The notes beneath the pieces are model-generated. The model did no database searches. It was not told the DNA's origin and worked only from the letters and a program-made list of their open reading frames with translations. A program made the translations under genes and the position numbers. DNA of 64,000 bases, taken from contig CAVYVA010000001.1 of the NCBI GenBank assembly GCA_963771835.1, forward strand, positions 744,001-808,000. The letters run 5' to 3'. The stretch comes from CAVQCJ01 sp963771835 (lineage in GTDB: Bacteria; Actinomycetota; Actinomycetes; Prado026). Of this stretch, positions 8,380 to 16,563 are shown piece after piece (positions within the stretch are counted from its first letter, which is position 1; each line of letters opens with the position of its first letter).

Positions 8380-9587
8380 GCGACGGACCGACCGAGCCGG
8401 CGAAGGCGCCCGCCCCGGTCGGCTTCCGGACCGGCGTACGGCTGGTCGCGACGCGCGAGTTCGTCGAACGGATCCGCGAGCGCTCGTTCCTCATCTCGAC
8501 CGCGGTCAGCGCGCTCATCCTGCTCGCGGTGGTCGTGCTGCCCCAGCTGCTCGGCGGCGGCGGGAAGTCCCGCGTCATCGTCAGCGGCCAGGACGCGGTC
8601 ACCGTGTCGGCCGCCGTGCACCGCCAGGCGCAGGCGAGCGGCCTCGACGTCGTCGTAGTGCCGGCCGGCGACGCGGCCGCGAACCGGGCCGCGGCCGACC
8701 GCGGGGACGTCGACGCGCTGCTGGACGGCAGCACCGTGATCGCCAGGACCCGGCCGGACCCGGCCCTGCTGGCGGTGCTGGACGCCGCGTACCGCCAGGT
8801 GGCCGGCGCGGCGGCCCTCACGGCTGCCGGGATCGACCCGACGAAGGTCGAGCAGGCGCTGGCCGTCCCGCCGCTGCACGTCAGCACCGCCACCCCGGAC
8901 GACCCGCAGTCCGACCAGCGCAAGACGATCGCGTTCGTCGCCACGATCGTGCTGTACGGCCAGATCGTCGGCTACGGATTCTGGGTCGCCGTCGGTGTGG
9001 TCGAGGAGAAGGCCAGCCGGGTCGTCGAGTTGCTGCTGGCCACCGTGCGGCCGCGGGTGCTGCTGACCGGGAAGATCGTCGGCATCGGGCTGCTCGGGCT
9101 CGTGCAGCTGCTGCTGCTCGGCGCGGTCGCCGTGACGGCCGGACGGCTCTCCGGCGGGCTGCAGCTGACCGGTGAGGCGGTCGGCGTGCTCGGTGTCGTT
9201 GTCGGCTGGTTCCTGCTCGGGTACTCCTTCTACGCGGGCGTGTTCGCGGCGTCGGCCGCCCGGGTGTCCCGCCAGGAGGAGGTGCAGAACGTCACCACGC
9301 CGGTGACGATGCTGCTGCTGGTGAGCTTCCTGGCCGGCATCTACGCCTCCAACGAGCCCGACTCCACGCTGACGTCCGTGCTCTCGGTCGTCCCGCCGTT
9401 CAGCGCGCTGGTGAGCCCGCCGCGGGTCGCCGCCGGGACCATGCCCGGCTGGCAGCTGGCGCTGTCGGTCGGGCTGATGCTGGTCGCGGTGGTCTGGCTG
9501 GTCCGGGTGGCGGCGCGCCTGTACGAGGGGGCGGTCCTGCACACCGGTGCCCGGGTCGGCCTCCGGGAGGCTTGGCGGCGCGGCTAG
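8376..9587 (+). CDS. NatB-type ABC-2 exporter permease
   Basis: 403 aa. An N-terminal transmembrane helix (RSFLISTAVSALILLAVVVLP) is followed by a long extracytoplasmic domain (about residues 60-185) and then five hydrophobic segments (IAFVATIVLYGQIVGYGFWV, LTGKIVGIGLLGLVQLLLLG and others), the plan of NatB/ABC-2 permeases. The EEKASRVVELLLATVRP coupling motif is present. It would pair with the ATPase whose stop it overlaps. The stop TAG sits in a CTAG that also encodes the stop of the convergent importer permease. Exported substrate unknown. Confidence 0.88.
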   Translation: MSDGPTEPAKAPAPVGFRTGVRLVATREFVERIRERSFLISTAVSALILLAVVVLPQLLGGGGKSRVIVSGQDAVTVSAAVHRQAQASGLDVVVVPAGDAAANRAAADRGDVDALLDGSTVIARTRPDPALLAVLDAAYRQVAGAAALTAAGIDPTKVEQALAVPPLHVSTATPDDPQSDQRKTIAFVATIVLYGQIVGYGFWVAVGVVEEKASRVVELLLATVRPRVLLTGKIVGIGLLGLVQLLLLGAVAVTAGRLSGGLQLTGEAVGVLGVVVGWFLLGYSFYAGVFAASAARVSRQEEVQNVTTPVTMLLLVSFLAGIYASNEPDSTLTSVLSVVPPFSALVSPPRVAAGTMPGWQLALSVGLMLVAVVWLVRVAARLYEGAVLHTGARVGLREAWRRG

Positions 9588-10534
9588 ACCTGCCCGGCGA
9601 ACGAGCCCAGCGAGGCGTTCCCTTCGCCGCGGGTCAGGGCCCGGTAGCCGAGGTAGCCGAGGGCGATGGCGATGAACGCCGCGACGAGCAGTAGCGTGGC
9701 CAGCGCGTTGAGCGCCGGCGTGGGTGCGCCGCGGGCCGTGTTGTAGATCTTGACCGCGACCGACTCGGTGTCCCCGCCCGAGGACAGCTTCTGGACGATG
9801 ACGAAGTCGTCGATGACGTCGGCGAAGACCAGCACGGCACTGGCGAAGATGGCCGGGAACAGCATCGGGAACAGCACCCGCCGCAGGGCGTTCATCCGGG
9901 ACGCGCCCAGGTCGGCGGCCGCCTCCTCGTACTGCTTGCCGATCGTGAGCAGCCGGGCCCGCACGATGATCACCGGGTAGGACATCTGGAAGGTGACCAG
10001 CCCGACGATCTGCCCGACGGTGCCGGCGTGCAGCGGGGTGGCCATCTGGGTGACGACGAAGAACAGCGAGACGCCGAGGACGATCTCCGGCACGACGAAG
10101 GACATGAGCATGGTGAAGTTCCACGCCTGCGGCAGCCGACCGTGCCAGCGGTCCAGGCCGAGCGCGAACGCCACGCCGAGCGGCACTGCGACGACCGTGG
10201 TGAACACGCCGAGCACGAGCGTCTGCCAGAGCGCGTGGTGCAGGCTCGGGTCGTGCCACACCGACAGGTTCGGGTCGCCCCAGTACCAGCGGAACGAGAA
10301 GCCCTGCCAGGTGGTTCGCGACTTGCCGGCGTTGAAGGAGAACAGGATGGCGATGGCCACCGGCAGCAGCGACCACGCCAGGTAGAGCCAGGTGACCAGC
10401 GCGAGCACGCGCGGCTTGCGCCAGGGGTTGCCGAAGTACTTGCTGCGCCCGCCGCCGGCGCCGCCGGAGAGCTCGTCCTCGTCGCGGATGACCGACAGCG
10501 CGCCGATGGCGGACTGGGTCTCGATCCCGCTCAC
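9584..10534 (-). CDS. Polyamine-type ABC importer permease (PotC-like)
   Basis: 316 aa from the GTG at 10532-10534, which overlaps the TGA of the upstream permease (GTGA). Six hydrophobic segments are visible (WLYLAWSLLPVAIAILFSF; LVLGVFTTVVAVPLGVAFAL; FTMLMSFVVPEIVLGVSLFF and later ones). The MetI-family EAA loop (YEEAAADLGASRMNALRRV) contacts the ATPase. The order binding protein-permease-permease, with a divergently placed ATPase, is that of spermidine/putrescine-family importers. This family also imports other cationic amines, so spermidine should not be assumed. Confidence 0.88.
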   Translation of the reverse strand: MSGIETQSAIGALSVIRDEDELSGGAGGGRSKYFGNPWRKPRVLALVTWLYLAWSLLPVAIAILFSFNAGKSRTTWQGFSFRWYWGDPNLSVWHDPSLHHALWQTLVLGVFTTVVAVPLGVAFALGLDRWHGRLPQAWNFTMLMSFVVPEIVLGVSLFFVVTQMATPLHAGTVGQIVGLVTFQMSYPVIIVRARLLTIGKQYEEAAADLGASRMNALRRVLFPMLFPAIFASAVLVFADVIDDFVIVQKLSSGGDTESVAVKIYNTARGAPTPALNALATLLLVAAFIAIALGYLGYRALTRGEGNASLGSFAGQV

Positions 10535-11424
10535 ACCGTCTCCCCCTCGACACGGTTGGTCATCCGCACGTAGTAGAGCATCGGCGCCAGCAGCACCACG
10601 AACATGATGACCAGGAACGCGGCGCCCTGGCCGACCTGCGAGGGCACCTGGATCGCGTTGTTGATGAGGTTGCCGAACATCGCGGTGCTCGGCGAGGCGG
10701 ACAGCAGGTCGTTGGTGAAGTAGTCGCCGACCATCGGCAGCGTGACGAGCAGCAGGCTGGCGGCCACGGCCGGCTTGCTCAACGGCAGCGTCACCCGGCG
10801 GAACGTGGACAGCCTCGAGGCGCCGAGGTCGCGGGCCGCCTCGAGGGTGCTGTCGTCGATCCGGTCGAGCCCCGCGAACAGCGGCAGGATCATGTACGGC
10901 ACGTAGCCGTAGATCAGGCCGAGCACCACCGTCAGCGGCCGCCCGTCCAGCCACGCGATCTGGACGTCGAAGACCCCGCCGAGGCTGAGCGCCTTGTTCA
11001 CCCAGCCGTCGATCTGCAGCAGGTTGACCCAGGCCAGCATGCGCATCATGTAGCTGATCCAGAACGGAGCGATCAGCAGTGCCAGGATCAGCCCCTTGCG
11101 CCGGCCGCCGAACCGCGCCACGTAGTACGCGACGGGGTAGGAGATCAGCAGGCAGCCCAGGCTGGCGATGACGACGAACACCAGGGTCCGCCAGATCGCG
11201 GGGCCGAAGAACCCGTCCGCGCCGAAGATGTGCGAGAACACGTACTGGAACTCGGTGCTGTCCCACTGCAGCGGGTTCCAGGTGGGCGTCGGCGACAGGA
11301 AGATCGGGTCGAGCGTGCCGAAGGCCAGGCACAGGACGACGTACAGCGGAAGGACGAACAGCAGGACCAGCCAGACGATCCCCGGTGCGGCGAACGCTGG
11401 CCAGTACAGGCGCCGCCTCAGCAT
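10531..11424 (-). CDS. Polyamine-type ABC importer permease (PotB-like)
   Basis: 297 aa with six hydrophobic segments, beginning LYWPAFAAPGIVWLVLLFV, and an EAA loop (LEAARDLGASRLSTFRRVTL). ATG start immediately after the stop of the binding-protein gene (zero spacing), overlapping the next permease by 4 nt, so all three are one transcript. Membrane half of the importer; it would form a heterodimer with the PotC-like protein. Regulation follows the operator upstream of the binding-protein gene. Confidence 0.88.
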   Translation of the reverse strand: MLRRRLYWPAFAAPGIVWLVLLFVLPLYVVLCLAFGTLDPIFLSPTPTWNPLQWDSTEFQYVFSHIFGADGFFGPAIWRTLVFVVIASLGCLLISYPVAYYVARFGGRRKGLILALLIAPFWISYMMRMLAWVNLLQIDGWVNKALSLGGVFDVQIAWLDGRPLTVVLGLIYGYVPYMILPLFAGLDRIDDSTLEAARDLGASRLSTFRRVTLPLSKPAVAASLLLVTLPMVGDYFTNDLLSASPSTAMFGNLINNAIQVPSQVGQGAAFLVIMFVVLLAPMLYYVRMTNRVEGETV

Positions 11425-12723
11425 CTAGGCGCCGGCCTTGAACTGCTGCCAGATCGCCTGCCACTTCGCGTCCACGGCCGGCGGCAGCTCGAGCAGGCGC
11501 TGACCCTTGCTGAACAGCGACTCCTCGACCACGACCGTCTCGAGGTTCTTCGGGATGGTCCCGTCGGCCACCAGCGCGGACGGGACGATCTTCGTCTGCG
11601 GCGGCTGGTAGCCGCTGAACATGAAGTTCCCGTACGCCGTGTCGTAGTCGAGCAGGTGGTTGAGGAACATGTGGGTCATGACCGGGTTCTTCGTCATCCG
11701 GAGCATGACGAACAGGTCGTTGTCGACCTCGCCCTTGGTCGGGTCGGACGGGAACCAGTACCGCAGGACGTCCGGGCTCTGCCCCTGCGGCATGTACGAG
11801 AGCATGTTGAAGGCGTCCCCGGACCAGGCGTGGCAGAGGTTGACCACGCCGGTGGGGATGTCCTGGTAGTCGGTGACGTTCACCTTCGGCGAGGTGACCT
11901 GGTTCATCTGGGTCAGCTGCTGGTGGATGGTCGCGAGCTGCTTGTCGTCGGCGGTGTTGATGTCGAAGCCGTTGCGCATCGCGACCATGCCCATGGTCGT
12001 GTGGTAGTCGTCGAGCACGGACAGCTTCTTGGCGTACTGGGGGTCCCAGAAGACGTCGTACGGGTTCGGGCGGGCGCCGATGTCCTCGCTGACCTTGTCG
12101 GTCCGCCAGGCGATCCCGGTGGTGTAGACGGTGTACGGGATCGTGTAGCGCCACTCCTGGTCGTAGAACGGGTTCGAGAAGGTCGGCCAGACGTTGGAGA
12201 TGTTCGGGATGTAGCTGTGGTTGAGCGGCGAGAGCAGGGCGCCCTTGACCAGCTTGCCCATCTGGTCGTAGCTCGGGTTGAAGATGTCCGCCTGGACGCC
12301 GCCGGAGCGGATCTTGCCGAGCGCCTCGGTGGTGTCCTCGAACGTCGTGATCGTGCACTTCACGTTGTACTGCTTGTACTTCTTCTCGAACGCCTTGAGC
12401 GCGGCCGGGTCGACGTAGTCGGTGTACGTGTAGATGTTGACGGTCGCGTTCTGCTCGGGCGGGAGCCCGTCCGCGATCGGCTTGTTGTCAGGGGCGATGT
12501 CCCACTTGACCGGGTGGTCGGGGCTCGCGACCGAGAACGTCGAGGTCGGCGCCGCTGCGCCGCCCGAGCCGCTGGACTTCGAACAGGCCGCCAGGAAGGC
12601 AGCCGCGCTCGGGAACGCGGCGGCGGTGGCGGCGCTCCTGGCCAAGAAGGCCCGGCGGCTGACCCCCTCGGAGTACGGTCGTGGGTGCTGGGAGGGCCGG
12701 GGCGATCCGGACGTTCGGGGCAC
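11425..12723 (-). CDS. Extracytoplasmic binding protein of polyamine-type ABC importer (PotD-like)
   Basis: 432 aa from the GTG at 12721-12723, preceded by AGGAG. The N-terminus has a twin-arginine motif (SRRAFLARSAATAAAF) followed by a lipobox (AAFLAAC), so it looks like a Tat-exported lipoprotein. The mature part has the PotD-type fold (NIYTYTDYVDPAALKAFEKK at its start; FWDPQYAKKLSVLDDYHTTM). A longer in-frame reading to 12921 would translate through the operator and is rejected. Substrate: probably a cationic amine. The clustered oxidoreductases suggest something other than spermidine, but the binding pocket cannot be read by eye. Confidence 0.88.
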   Translation of the reverse strand: MPRTSGSPRPSQHPRPYSEGVSRRAFLARSAATAAAFPSAAAFLAACSKSSGSGGAAAPTSTFSVASPDHPVKWDIAPDNKPIADGLPPEQNATVNIYTYTDYVDPAALKAFEKKYKQYNVKCTITTFEDTTEALGKIRSGGVQADIFNPSYDQMGKLVKGALLSPLNHSYIPNISNVWPTFSNPFYDQEWRYTIPYTVYTTGIAWRTDKVSEDIGARPNPYDVFWDPQYAKKLSVLDDYHTTMGMVAMRNGFDINTADDKQLATIHQQLTQMNQVTSPKVNVTDYQDIPTGVVNLCHAWSGDAFNMLSYMPQGQSPDVLRYWFPSDPTKGEVDNDLFVMLRMTKNPVMTHMFLNHLLDYDTAYGNFMFSGYQPPQTKIVPSALVADGTIPKNLETVVVEESLFSKGQRLLELPPAVDAKWQAIWQQFKAGA

Positions 12724-12781
12724 GTGGGTCTCCTCGTGTTCGTTCGACCGAGAGTCTCGGGGGTCCTTGCCGAACGGCTGG

Positions 12782-12810
12782 AAGGTCGCATAAACTGAAC
12801 GTTCAGTCAA
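12782..12810 (-). promoter_or_regulatory. Promoter of importer operon, overlapped by operator 1
   Basis: On the minus strand the -35 TTGACT (12810-12805) is separated by exactly 17 bp from a -10-like GACCTT (12787-12782). The palindromic operator covers the spacer and part of the -35. Transcription would start about 50 nt before the binding-protein GTG. Confidence 0.5.
12794..12807. promoter_or_regulatory. TetR-type operator, copy 1
   Basis: ACTGAAC|GTTCAGT, a perfect 14-bp palindrome. The 24-bp stretch 12788-12811 is identical to that around copy 3. On the plus strand a TAAACT -10-like hexamer (12791-12796) with TTGCCG 18 bp upstream also overlaps it, so one bound dimer could block both directions. 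Confidence 0.75.
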
Positions 12811-12882
12811 CCCTTTCAACCATCTCGTGACCGCATTGGTGCGTGCGGTCGCGGCGAACACTCTTGAGCACGCCCCTGCACG

Positions 12883-12915
12883 GTTCCTGAGAAGCCTCGG
12901 ACGAGTTCCTGAGAA
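12883..12915 (+). repeat. Two direct repeats of GTTCCTGAGAA, 22 bp apart
   Basis: GTTCCTGAGAA at 12883-12893 and again at 12905-12915, start-to-start 22 bp, about two helical turns. They lie between operator 1 and the importer ATPase gene and could be a tandem activator site for that gene. Confidence 0.45.
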
Positions 12916-12936
12916 TCCCACGACACCGGGACGGAC

Positions 12937-13008
12937 ATGACCCAGACCCCCCAGACCAGCGTCACAGCCACCGCCCCGTCGGCCCCTCGATCCGGATCGG
13001 TGGCCTGA
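12937..13008 (+). CDS. Possible 23-aa leader peptide ahead of importer ATPase
   Basis: An ATG at 12937 opens a 23-codon frame (MTQTPQTSVTATAPSAPRSG then SVA) whose TGA ends 2 nt before the GTG of the ATPase gene. It is rich in Thr, Pro and Ser codons and has only a weak purine-rich stretch upstream. It could couple translation of the ATPase or be chance; I know no homologue. Confidence 0.3.
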   Translation: MTQTPQTSVTATAPSAPRSGSVA

Positions 13009-13010
13009 GC

Positions 13011-14084
13011 GTGGCAGGCGGCGAGATCCGGCTCGTCGGGCTGGAGAAGTCGTTCGGTGAGTTCCACGCGGTGCGCGGCATCGACGTGGACATCCCCGGC
13101 GGGGAGTTCTTCTCGATGCTCGGCCCTTCGGGCTGCGGGAAGACCACGACGCTGCGCATGATCGCCGGCTTCGAGGAGCCGACCAAGGGCAAGATCCTGC
13201 TGGACGGCGTCGACGTCGCGCACGTGGCCCCGCACCGGCGACCGGTCAACACCGTCTTCCAGAACTACGCGCTGTTCCCGTTCATGTCGGTCTGGGACAA
13301 CGTCGCGTTCGGGCTCAAGTACGTCAACGCCACGAAGGACGAGGTCCGGCGCCGGGTCGGCGAGGCGCTCGCGCTGGTCGAGATGGAGCAGCGGGCCAAG
13401 CAGAAGCCGCTGACGCTGTCCGGCGGGCAGCAGCAGCGGGTCGCGCTGGCCAGGGCGCTCGTGCTCGGGCCCAAGGTGCTGCTGCTGGACGAGCCGCTGG
13501 GCGCGCTGGACGCCAAGCTGCGCAAGAGCCTGCAGATCCAGCTGAAGGCGCTGCAGGAGCGGGTCGGCATCACGTTCGTCTACGTGACGCACGACCAGGA
13601 GGAGGCGCTGACCATGTCCGACCGGCTGGCCGTGATGGCCGACGGTCTGATCGAGCAGGTCGGCAGCCCCACCGAGGTGTACACCGAGCCGGCGTCCGCC
13701 TACGTCGCGGACTTCCTCGGGGTCTCGAACCTGCTCGACGTGGACGTGCTCGAGGCCGACGACGACGGCGCCGCGGTGCGTTTCGGCGAAGTCACGCTGC
13801 GGTGCACCTCCGCGCAGGACCACGAGAAGGGTCCGGCCCGGGTCGTGCTGCGGCCGGAGCGGATCGCGCTGCTGCCGTTCGGCGACTCCGGTCCGAACCG
13901 GGTGCCCGGGATGGTCGAGCGGTGCGTGTTCCTGGGCTCGACGACGCAGGTCTACGTGCGCCTGGCGCCGGGGGCGTCGGTCCAGGCGCTGGTGCCGAAC
14001 TCCAACGGCGTGACCGAGTGGGAGCAGGGCGCTCCGGTCAGCGTCCACCTGCCGGCCGACGCGCTGAGGCTGCTGCCGACCTGA
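13011..14084 (+). CDS. ATP-binding subunit of polyamine-type ABC importer (PotA-like)
   Basis: 357 aa from a GTG. Walker A GPSGCGKTT at residues 38-46, Q-loop in NTVFQNYALFPFMSV, signature LSGGQ at 136-140, Walker B VLLLDE at 156-161, H-loop YVTHDQEEALTMSD, and a C-terminal TOBE-type domain (about 240-357), as in PotA/FbpC ATPases. It would power the importer encoded on the opposite strand. The split into divergent transcripts around operator 1 means both halves can share one repressor. Its 3' end overlaps the convergent TetR gene by 47 nt. Confidence 0.92.
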   Translation: MAGGEIRLVGLEKSFGEFHAVRGIDVDIPGGEFFSMLGPSGCGKTTTLRMIAGFEEPTKGKILLDGVDVAHVAPHRRPVNTVFQNYALFPFMSVWDNVAFGLKYVNATKDEVRRRVGEALALVEMEQRAKQKPLTLSGGQQQRVALARALVLGPKVLLLDEPLGALDAKLRKSLQIQLKALQERVGITFVYVTHDQEEALTMSDRLAVMADGLIEQVGSPTEVYTEPASAYVADFLGVSNLLDVDVLEADDDGAAVRFGEVTLRCTSAQDHEKGPARVVLRPERIALLPFGDSGPNRVPGMVERCVFLGSTTQVYVRLAPGASVQALVPNSNGVTEWEQGAPVSVHLPADALRLLPT

Positions 14085-14736
14085 CCCGCTGAGCCGACGG
14101 GCGGGACGTGGACCCGGGGGCCACCCGGGCAGGCACCCAGTCGAAGCCGAGCTCCCTGGCGACCAGGCGCATGGTGACCTCGGTCGCGCGCTCGGGGCTG
14201 ACCGTCGGGTCGCCGAGGGCCACCTGGACCGCGAGGCCGTCCAGCAGCCCGGTCAGGACCAGGGTGAAGTCGTCGACGTCGACAGCCGCGAACTCGCCGC
14301 TGGCGACACCGGCGCGCACGATCTCGGCCACCTTCTCGCGCCAGCGCTGGTCGAGCTCCTCGCGGTCCTTGGACACCTCGGGATGCCGCACGGCCTGCGC
14401 CCACAGGTCCGGCCAGAGCAGCCATGACCCCGGCAGACCGTCGGTGCCGCCGTTGGAGCAGCTCATCTGCACCAGGGCCTCGATCTTGTCCCTCGCCCCG
14501 TCGATGGCGTCCAGCCGGCGGGCGGCCTCGGCGTAGAACAGGTCCTCGGAGTAGCGCAGCGCGTCGGTGAGCAGGCGGTCCTTGGTGCCGAAGTAGTAGA
14601 TGACCAGCGCGCTGCTCGCACCGACCCGGCGGCCGATGTCGGAGATCCGGGTCTCCGGGAAACCGCGCTCGGCGATCACGTCGATGGCCGCCCGCAGCAT
14701 CTGCTCGCGCCGGTCGTCGCTGGCGGCCTCGGCCAC
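14038..14736 (-). CDS. TetR-family regulator, candidate for the ACTGAACGTTCAGT operators
   Basis: 232 aa from a GTG. The N-terminal helix-turn-helix covers about residues 28-55 (ETRISDIGRRVGASSALVIY, then YFGTKDRLL). The remainder is an all-helical ligand/dimer domain, ending in a basic, Ser/Arg-rich tail that looks disordered. An operator copy lies in its own upstream region (14828-14843) and near-identical copies stand upstream of the importer operon and the demethylation block. Autoregulation plus a small regulon is therefore the simplest reading. The effector is unknown. No binding is proven; another TetR protein elsewhere could own these sites. Confidence 0.85.
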   Translation of the reverse strand: MAEAASDDRREQMLRAAIDVIAERGFPETRISDIGRRVGASSALVIYYFGTKDRLLTDALRYSEDLFYAEAARRLDAIDGARDKIEALVQMSCSNGGTDGLPGSWLLWPDLWAQAVRHPEVSKDREELDQRWREKVAEIVRAGVASGEFAAVDVDDFTLVLTGLLDGLAVQVALGDPTVSPERATEVTMRLVARELGFDWVPARVAPGSTSRPSAQRVRSAAASARRPAGGR

Positions 14737-14810
14737 TGCGCGTCCCTGCCTTCGCGTCCGGGAACATGCGAACGGGCCGGTGCTGGACCACGCTCGACCC
14801 TTGACCGCGG

Positions 14811-14819
14811 AGCATAGCA
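14811..14819 (-). promoter_or_regulatory. Extended -10 of the TetR gene
   Basis: TGC-TATGCT on the minus strand has the TGN motif of an extended -10, about 65 nt upstream of the TetR GTG. The operator lies just upstream of it, around the -35 position. Confidence 0.4.
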
Positions 14820-14827
14820 GCCCGTTA

Positions 14828-14843
14828 GACTGAACGTTCAGTC
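14828..14843. promoter_or_regulatory. TetR-type operator, copy 2
   Basis: GACTGAAC|GTTCAGTC, a perfect 16-bp palindrome, the best copy in the window. It lies between the TetR gene and the FAD oxidoreductase. On the plus strand it overlaps TAGACT (14826-14831), which has TTGACC 19 bp upstream: a plausible promoter for the oxidoreductase operon. Confidence 0.75.
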
Positions 14844-14931
14844 AAAGACCCGGAGCTCAGTTCCGCCCGTCGTCGCCGGTCACCTCGGCGGCGCGCGGCC
14901 GGTACCGAGCCGAAACGCGAGGATGTGTGGG

Positions 14932-16563
14932 ATGGCGCAGACGTACGACGCGATCGTTGTCGGCGGCGGGCACAACGGGATGGTGGCGGCCGCCTACCTG
15001 GCCAAGGCCGGTGCGCGCACCGTCGTCCTGGAGGCCCGGCACAAGACCGGCGGCGCGGCGACCACCGAGAGCCCATGGCCCGACGCCCCCGAGCTCAAGG
15101 TCACCCGGCTCTCGTACGTGATGAGCCTGATGCCGCCGACGATCATCCGCGACCTCGAGCTGAACCGACGCGGCTACAAGGTCTACCCCATGGGCCCTTA
15201 CTACCAGGCGTTCCCCGAGGGCGGCTCGATCCAGATCTTCGCGGACGACTCCAAGCGCAACTACGACGAGATCGCGAAGTGGTCCAAGAAGGACGCCGAC
15301 GCGATGCCGCAGTGGGACGCGTGGCTCGGCGGCCTGGCCGACGTGCTCGGCCCGCTCCTGATGCAGGTCCCGCCGAACGTCGGCTCGCACCACCCCGGTG
15401 ACCTGTCCAAGCTGCTGCGACTGGCCTGGCGGCACAAGGGGCTGGACGTCCGCACGATCGGAGACGTCACCCGGCTGATGGCGATGAGCATCGCCGACCT
15501 GCTCGACGACTGGTTCGAGTCGCCGCAGATCAAGTCGATGCTGGCGGTCAACGGCGTCATCGGCACCTGGGCCGGACCGTGCGAGCCCGGCACCGCGTAC
15601 GTCATGGCGCACCACTCGATCGGCGACGTCGGCGACGGCCACCTGGGCAGCTGGGGCTACCCCGAGGGCGGCATGGGCGGCATCTCGGCCGCGATCGAGT
15701 CGGCAGCGCGCGACTTCGGCGCCGAGATCCGGGTGAACTCGCGGGTCGAGCGCACGCTGGTCCGCGACGGCGCGGTCGCCGGGGTGGCACTGGAGAACGG
15801 CGACGAGCTGCACGCTCCCCTGGTGGTCACCACGCTGCACCCGAAGACGGCGTTCCTCAAGCAGCTGGACGCCGCCGACCTGCCGGGCACGTTCGTCCGC
15901 GACATCCAGACGTGGAAGACGCGCAGCGGTGTCGTCAAGATCAACCTGGCGCTCGCCGAGCTGCCGAACTTCACCGCCGACCCCGGCAGCAACCAGCAGA
16001 CGCACCACACCGGCTCGGTCGAGATGGCGCCGTCGGTGGAGTACATCGAGCGGGCGTTCCAGGACGCCCGCGAGGGCCGGCCGGCCCTGCGGCCGTTCTC
16101 GGACAGCGTCATCCCGACGACCTTCGACAAGACGCTGGCACCCGAGGGCGTGCACATCATGTCGCTGTTCACGCAGTGGGTCCCGCAGGAGTGGGCCGAC
16201 GAACCGCACAAGGACGAGCTCGAGGCGTACGCGGACCGCATGGTCGACTGCTACGAGGAGGTCGCCCCCGGCTTCCGCAGCTCGATCATGCACCGCGACA
16301 TCGTCGGACCGAACGAGATGCAGGAGGAGTACGGCCTCATCGGCGGGAACATCTTCCACGGCGAGCTCTCGCTGGAGCAGCTGTTCCACATGCGACCGGC
16401 ACCCGGCTACGCCGACTACCGCACGCCGGTCAAGGGTCTGTACAACGGCAGCTCCGCCACCCACGCGGGCGGCGGCGTGTGCGGCATCCCCGGCTACCAG
16501 GCCGCGCGTGCGGCCCTGTCGGACCGCAAGTCGGTGCGCAACCGCCTGCGGCCGGGTAAGTGA
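14932..16563 (+). CDS. FAD-dependent oxidoreductase, PYROXD2/phytoene-desaturase-like
   Basis: 543 aa. The dinucleotide-binding motif AIVVGGGHNGMVAAAYLAKAG (residues ~6-26) opens the protein, and the C-terminus carries the second FAD contact GLYNGSSATHAGGGVCGIPG. Overall it resembles the PYROXD2 branch of phytoene-desaturase-like flavoproteins, whose substrates are mostly unknown. I chose the ATG at 14932 because GAGG (14919-14922) is well spaced for it and MAQTYDAIVVGGG is a normal family start; an ATG at 14923 is in frame but abuts that GAGG. It overlaps the CoA ligase by GTGA. Operator 2 lies upstream, so it is probably induced with the importer. Confidence 0.85.
   Translation: MAQTYDAIVVGGGHNGMVAAAYLAKAGARTVVLEARHKTGGAATTESPWPDAPELKVTRLSYVMSLMPPTIIRDLELNRRGYKVYPMGPYYQAFPEGGSIQIFADDSKRNYDEIAKWSKKDADAMPQWDAWLGGLADVLGPLLMQVPPNVGSHHPGDLSKLLRLAWRHKGLDVRTIGDVTRLMAMSIADLLDDWFESPQIKSMLAVNGVIGTWAGPCEPGTAYVMAHHSIGDVGDGHLGSWGYPEGGMGGISAAIESAARDFGAEIRVNSRVERTLVRDGAVAGVALENGDELHAPLVVTTLHPKTAFLKQLDAADLPGTFVRDIQTWKTRSGVVKINLALAELPNFTADPGSNQQTHHTGSVEMAPSVEYIERAFQDAREGRPALRPFSDSVIPTTFDKTLAPEGVHIMSLFTQWVPQEWADEPHKDELEAYADRMVDCYEEVAPGFRSSIMHRDIVGPNEMQEEYGLIGGNIFHGELSLEQLFHMRPAPGYADYRTPVKGLYNGSSATHAGGGVCGIPGYQAARAALSDRKSVRNRLRPGK

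Noticed and set aside
6807..9587. Single open frame joining gamma-CA region, ABC ATPase and permease
   Set aside because: An artefact of the ATPase frameshift; the segment between about 7790 and 8375 in this frame is low-complexity and the true ATPase C-terminus lies in another frame.
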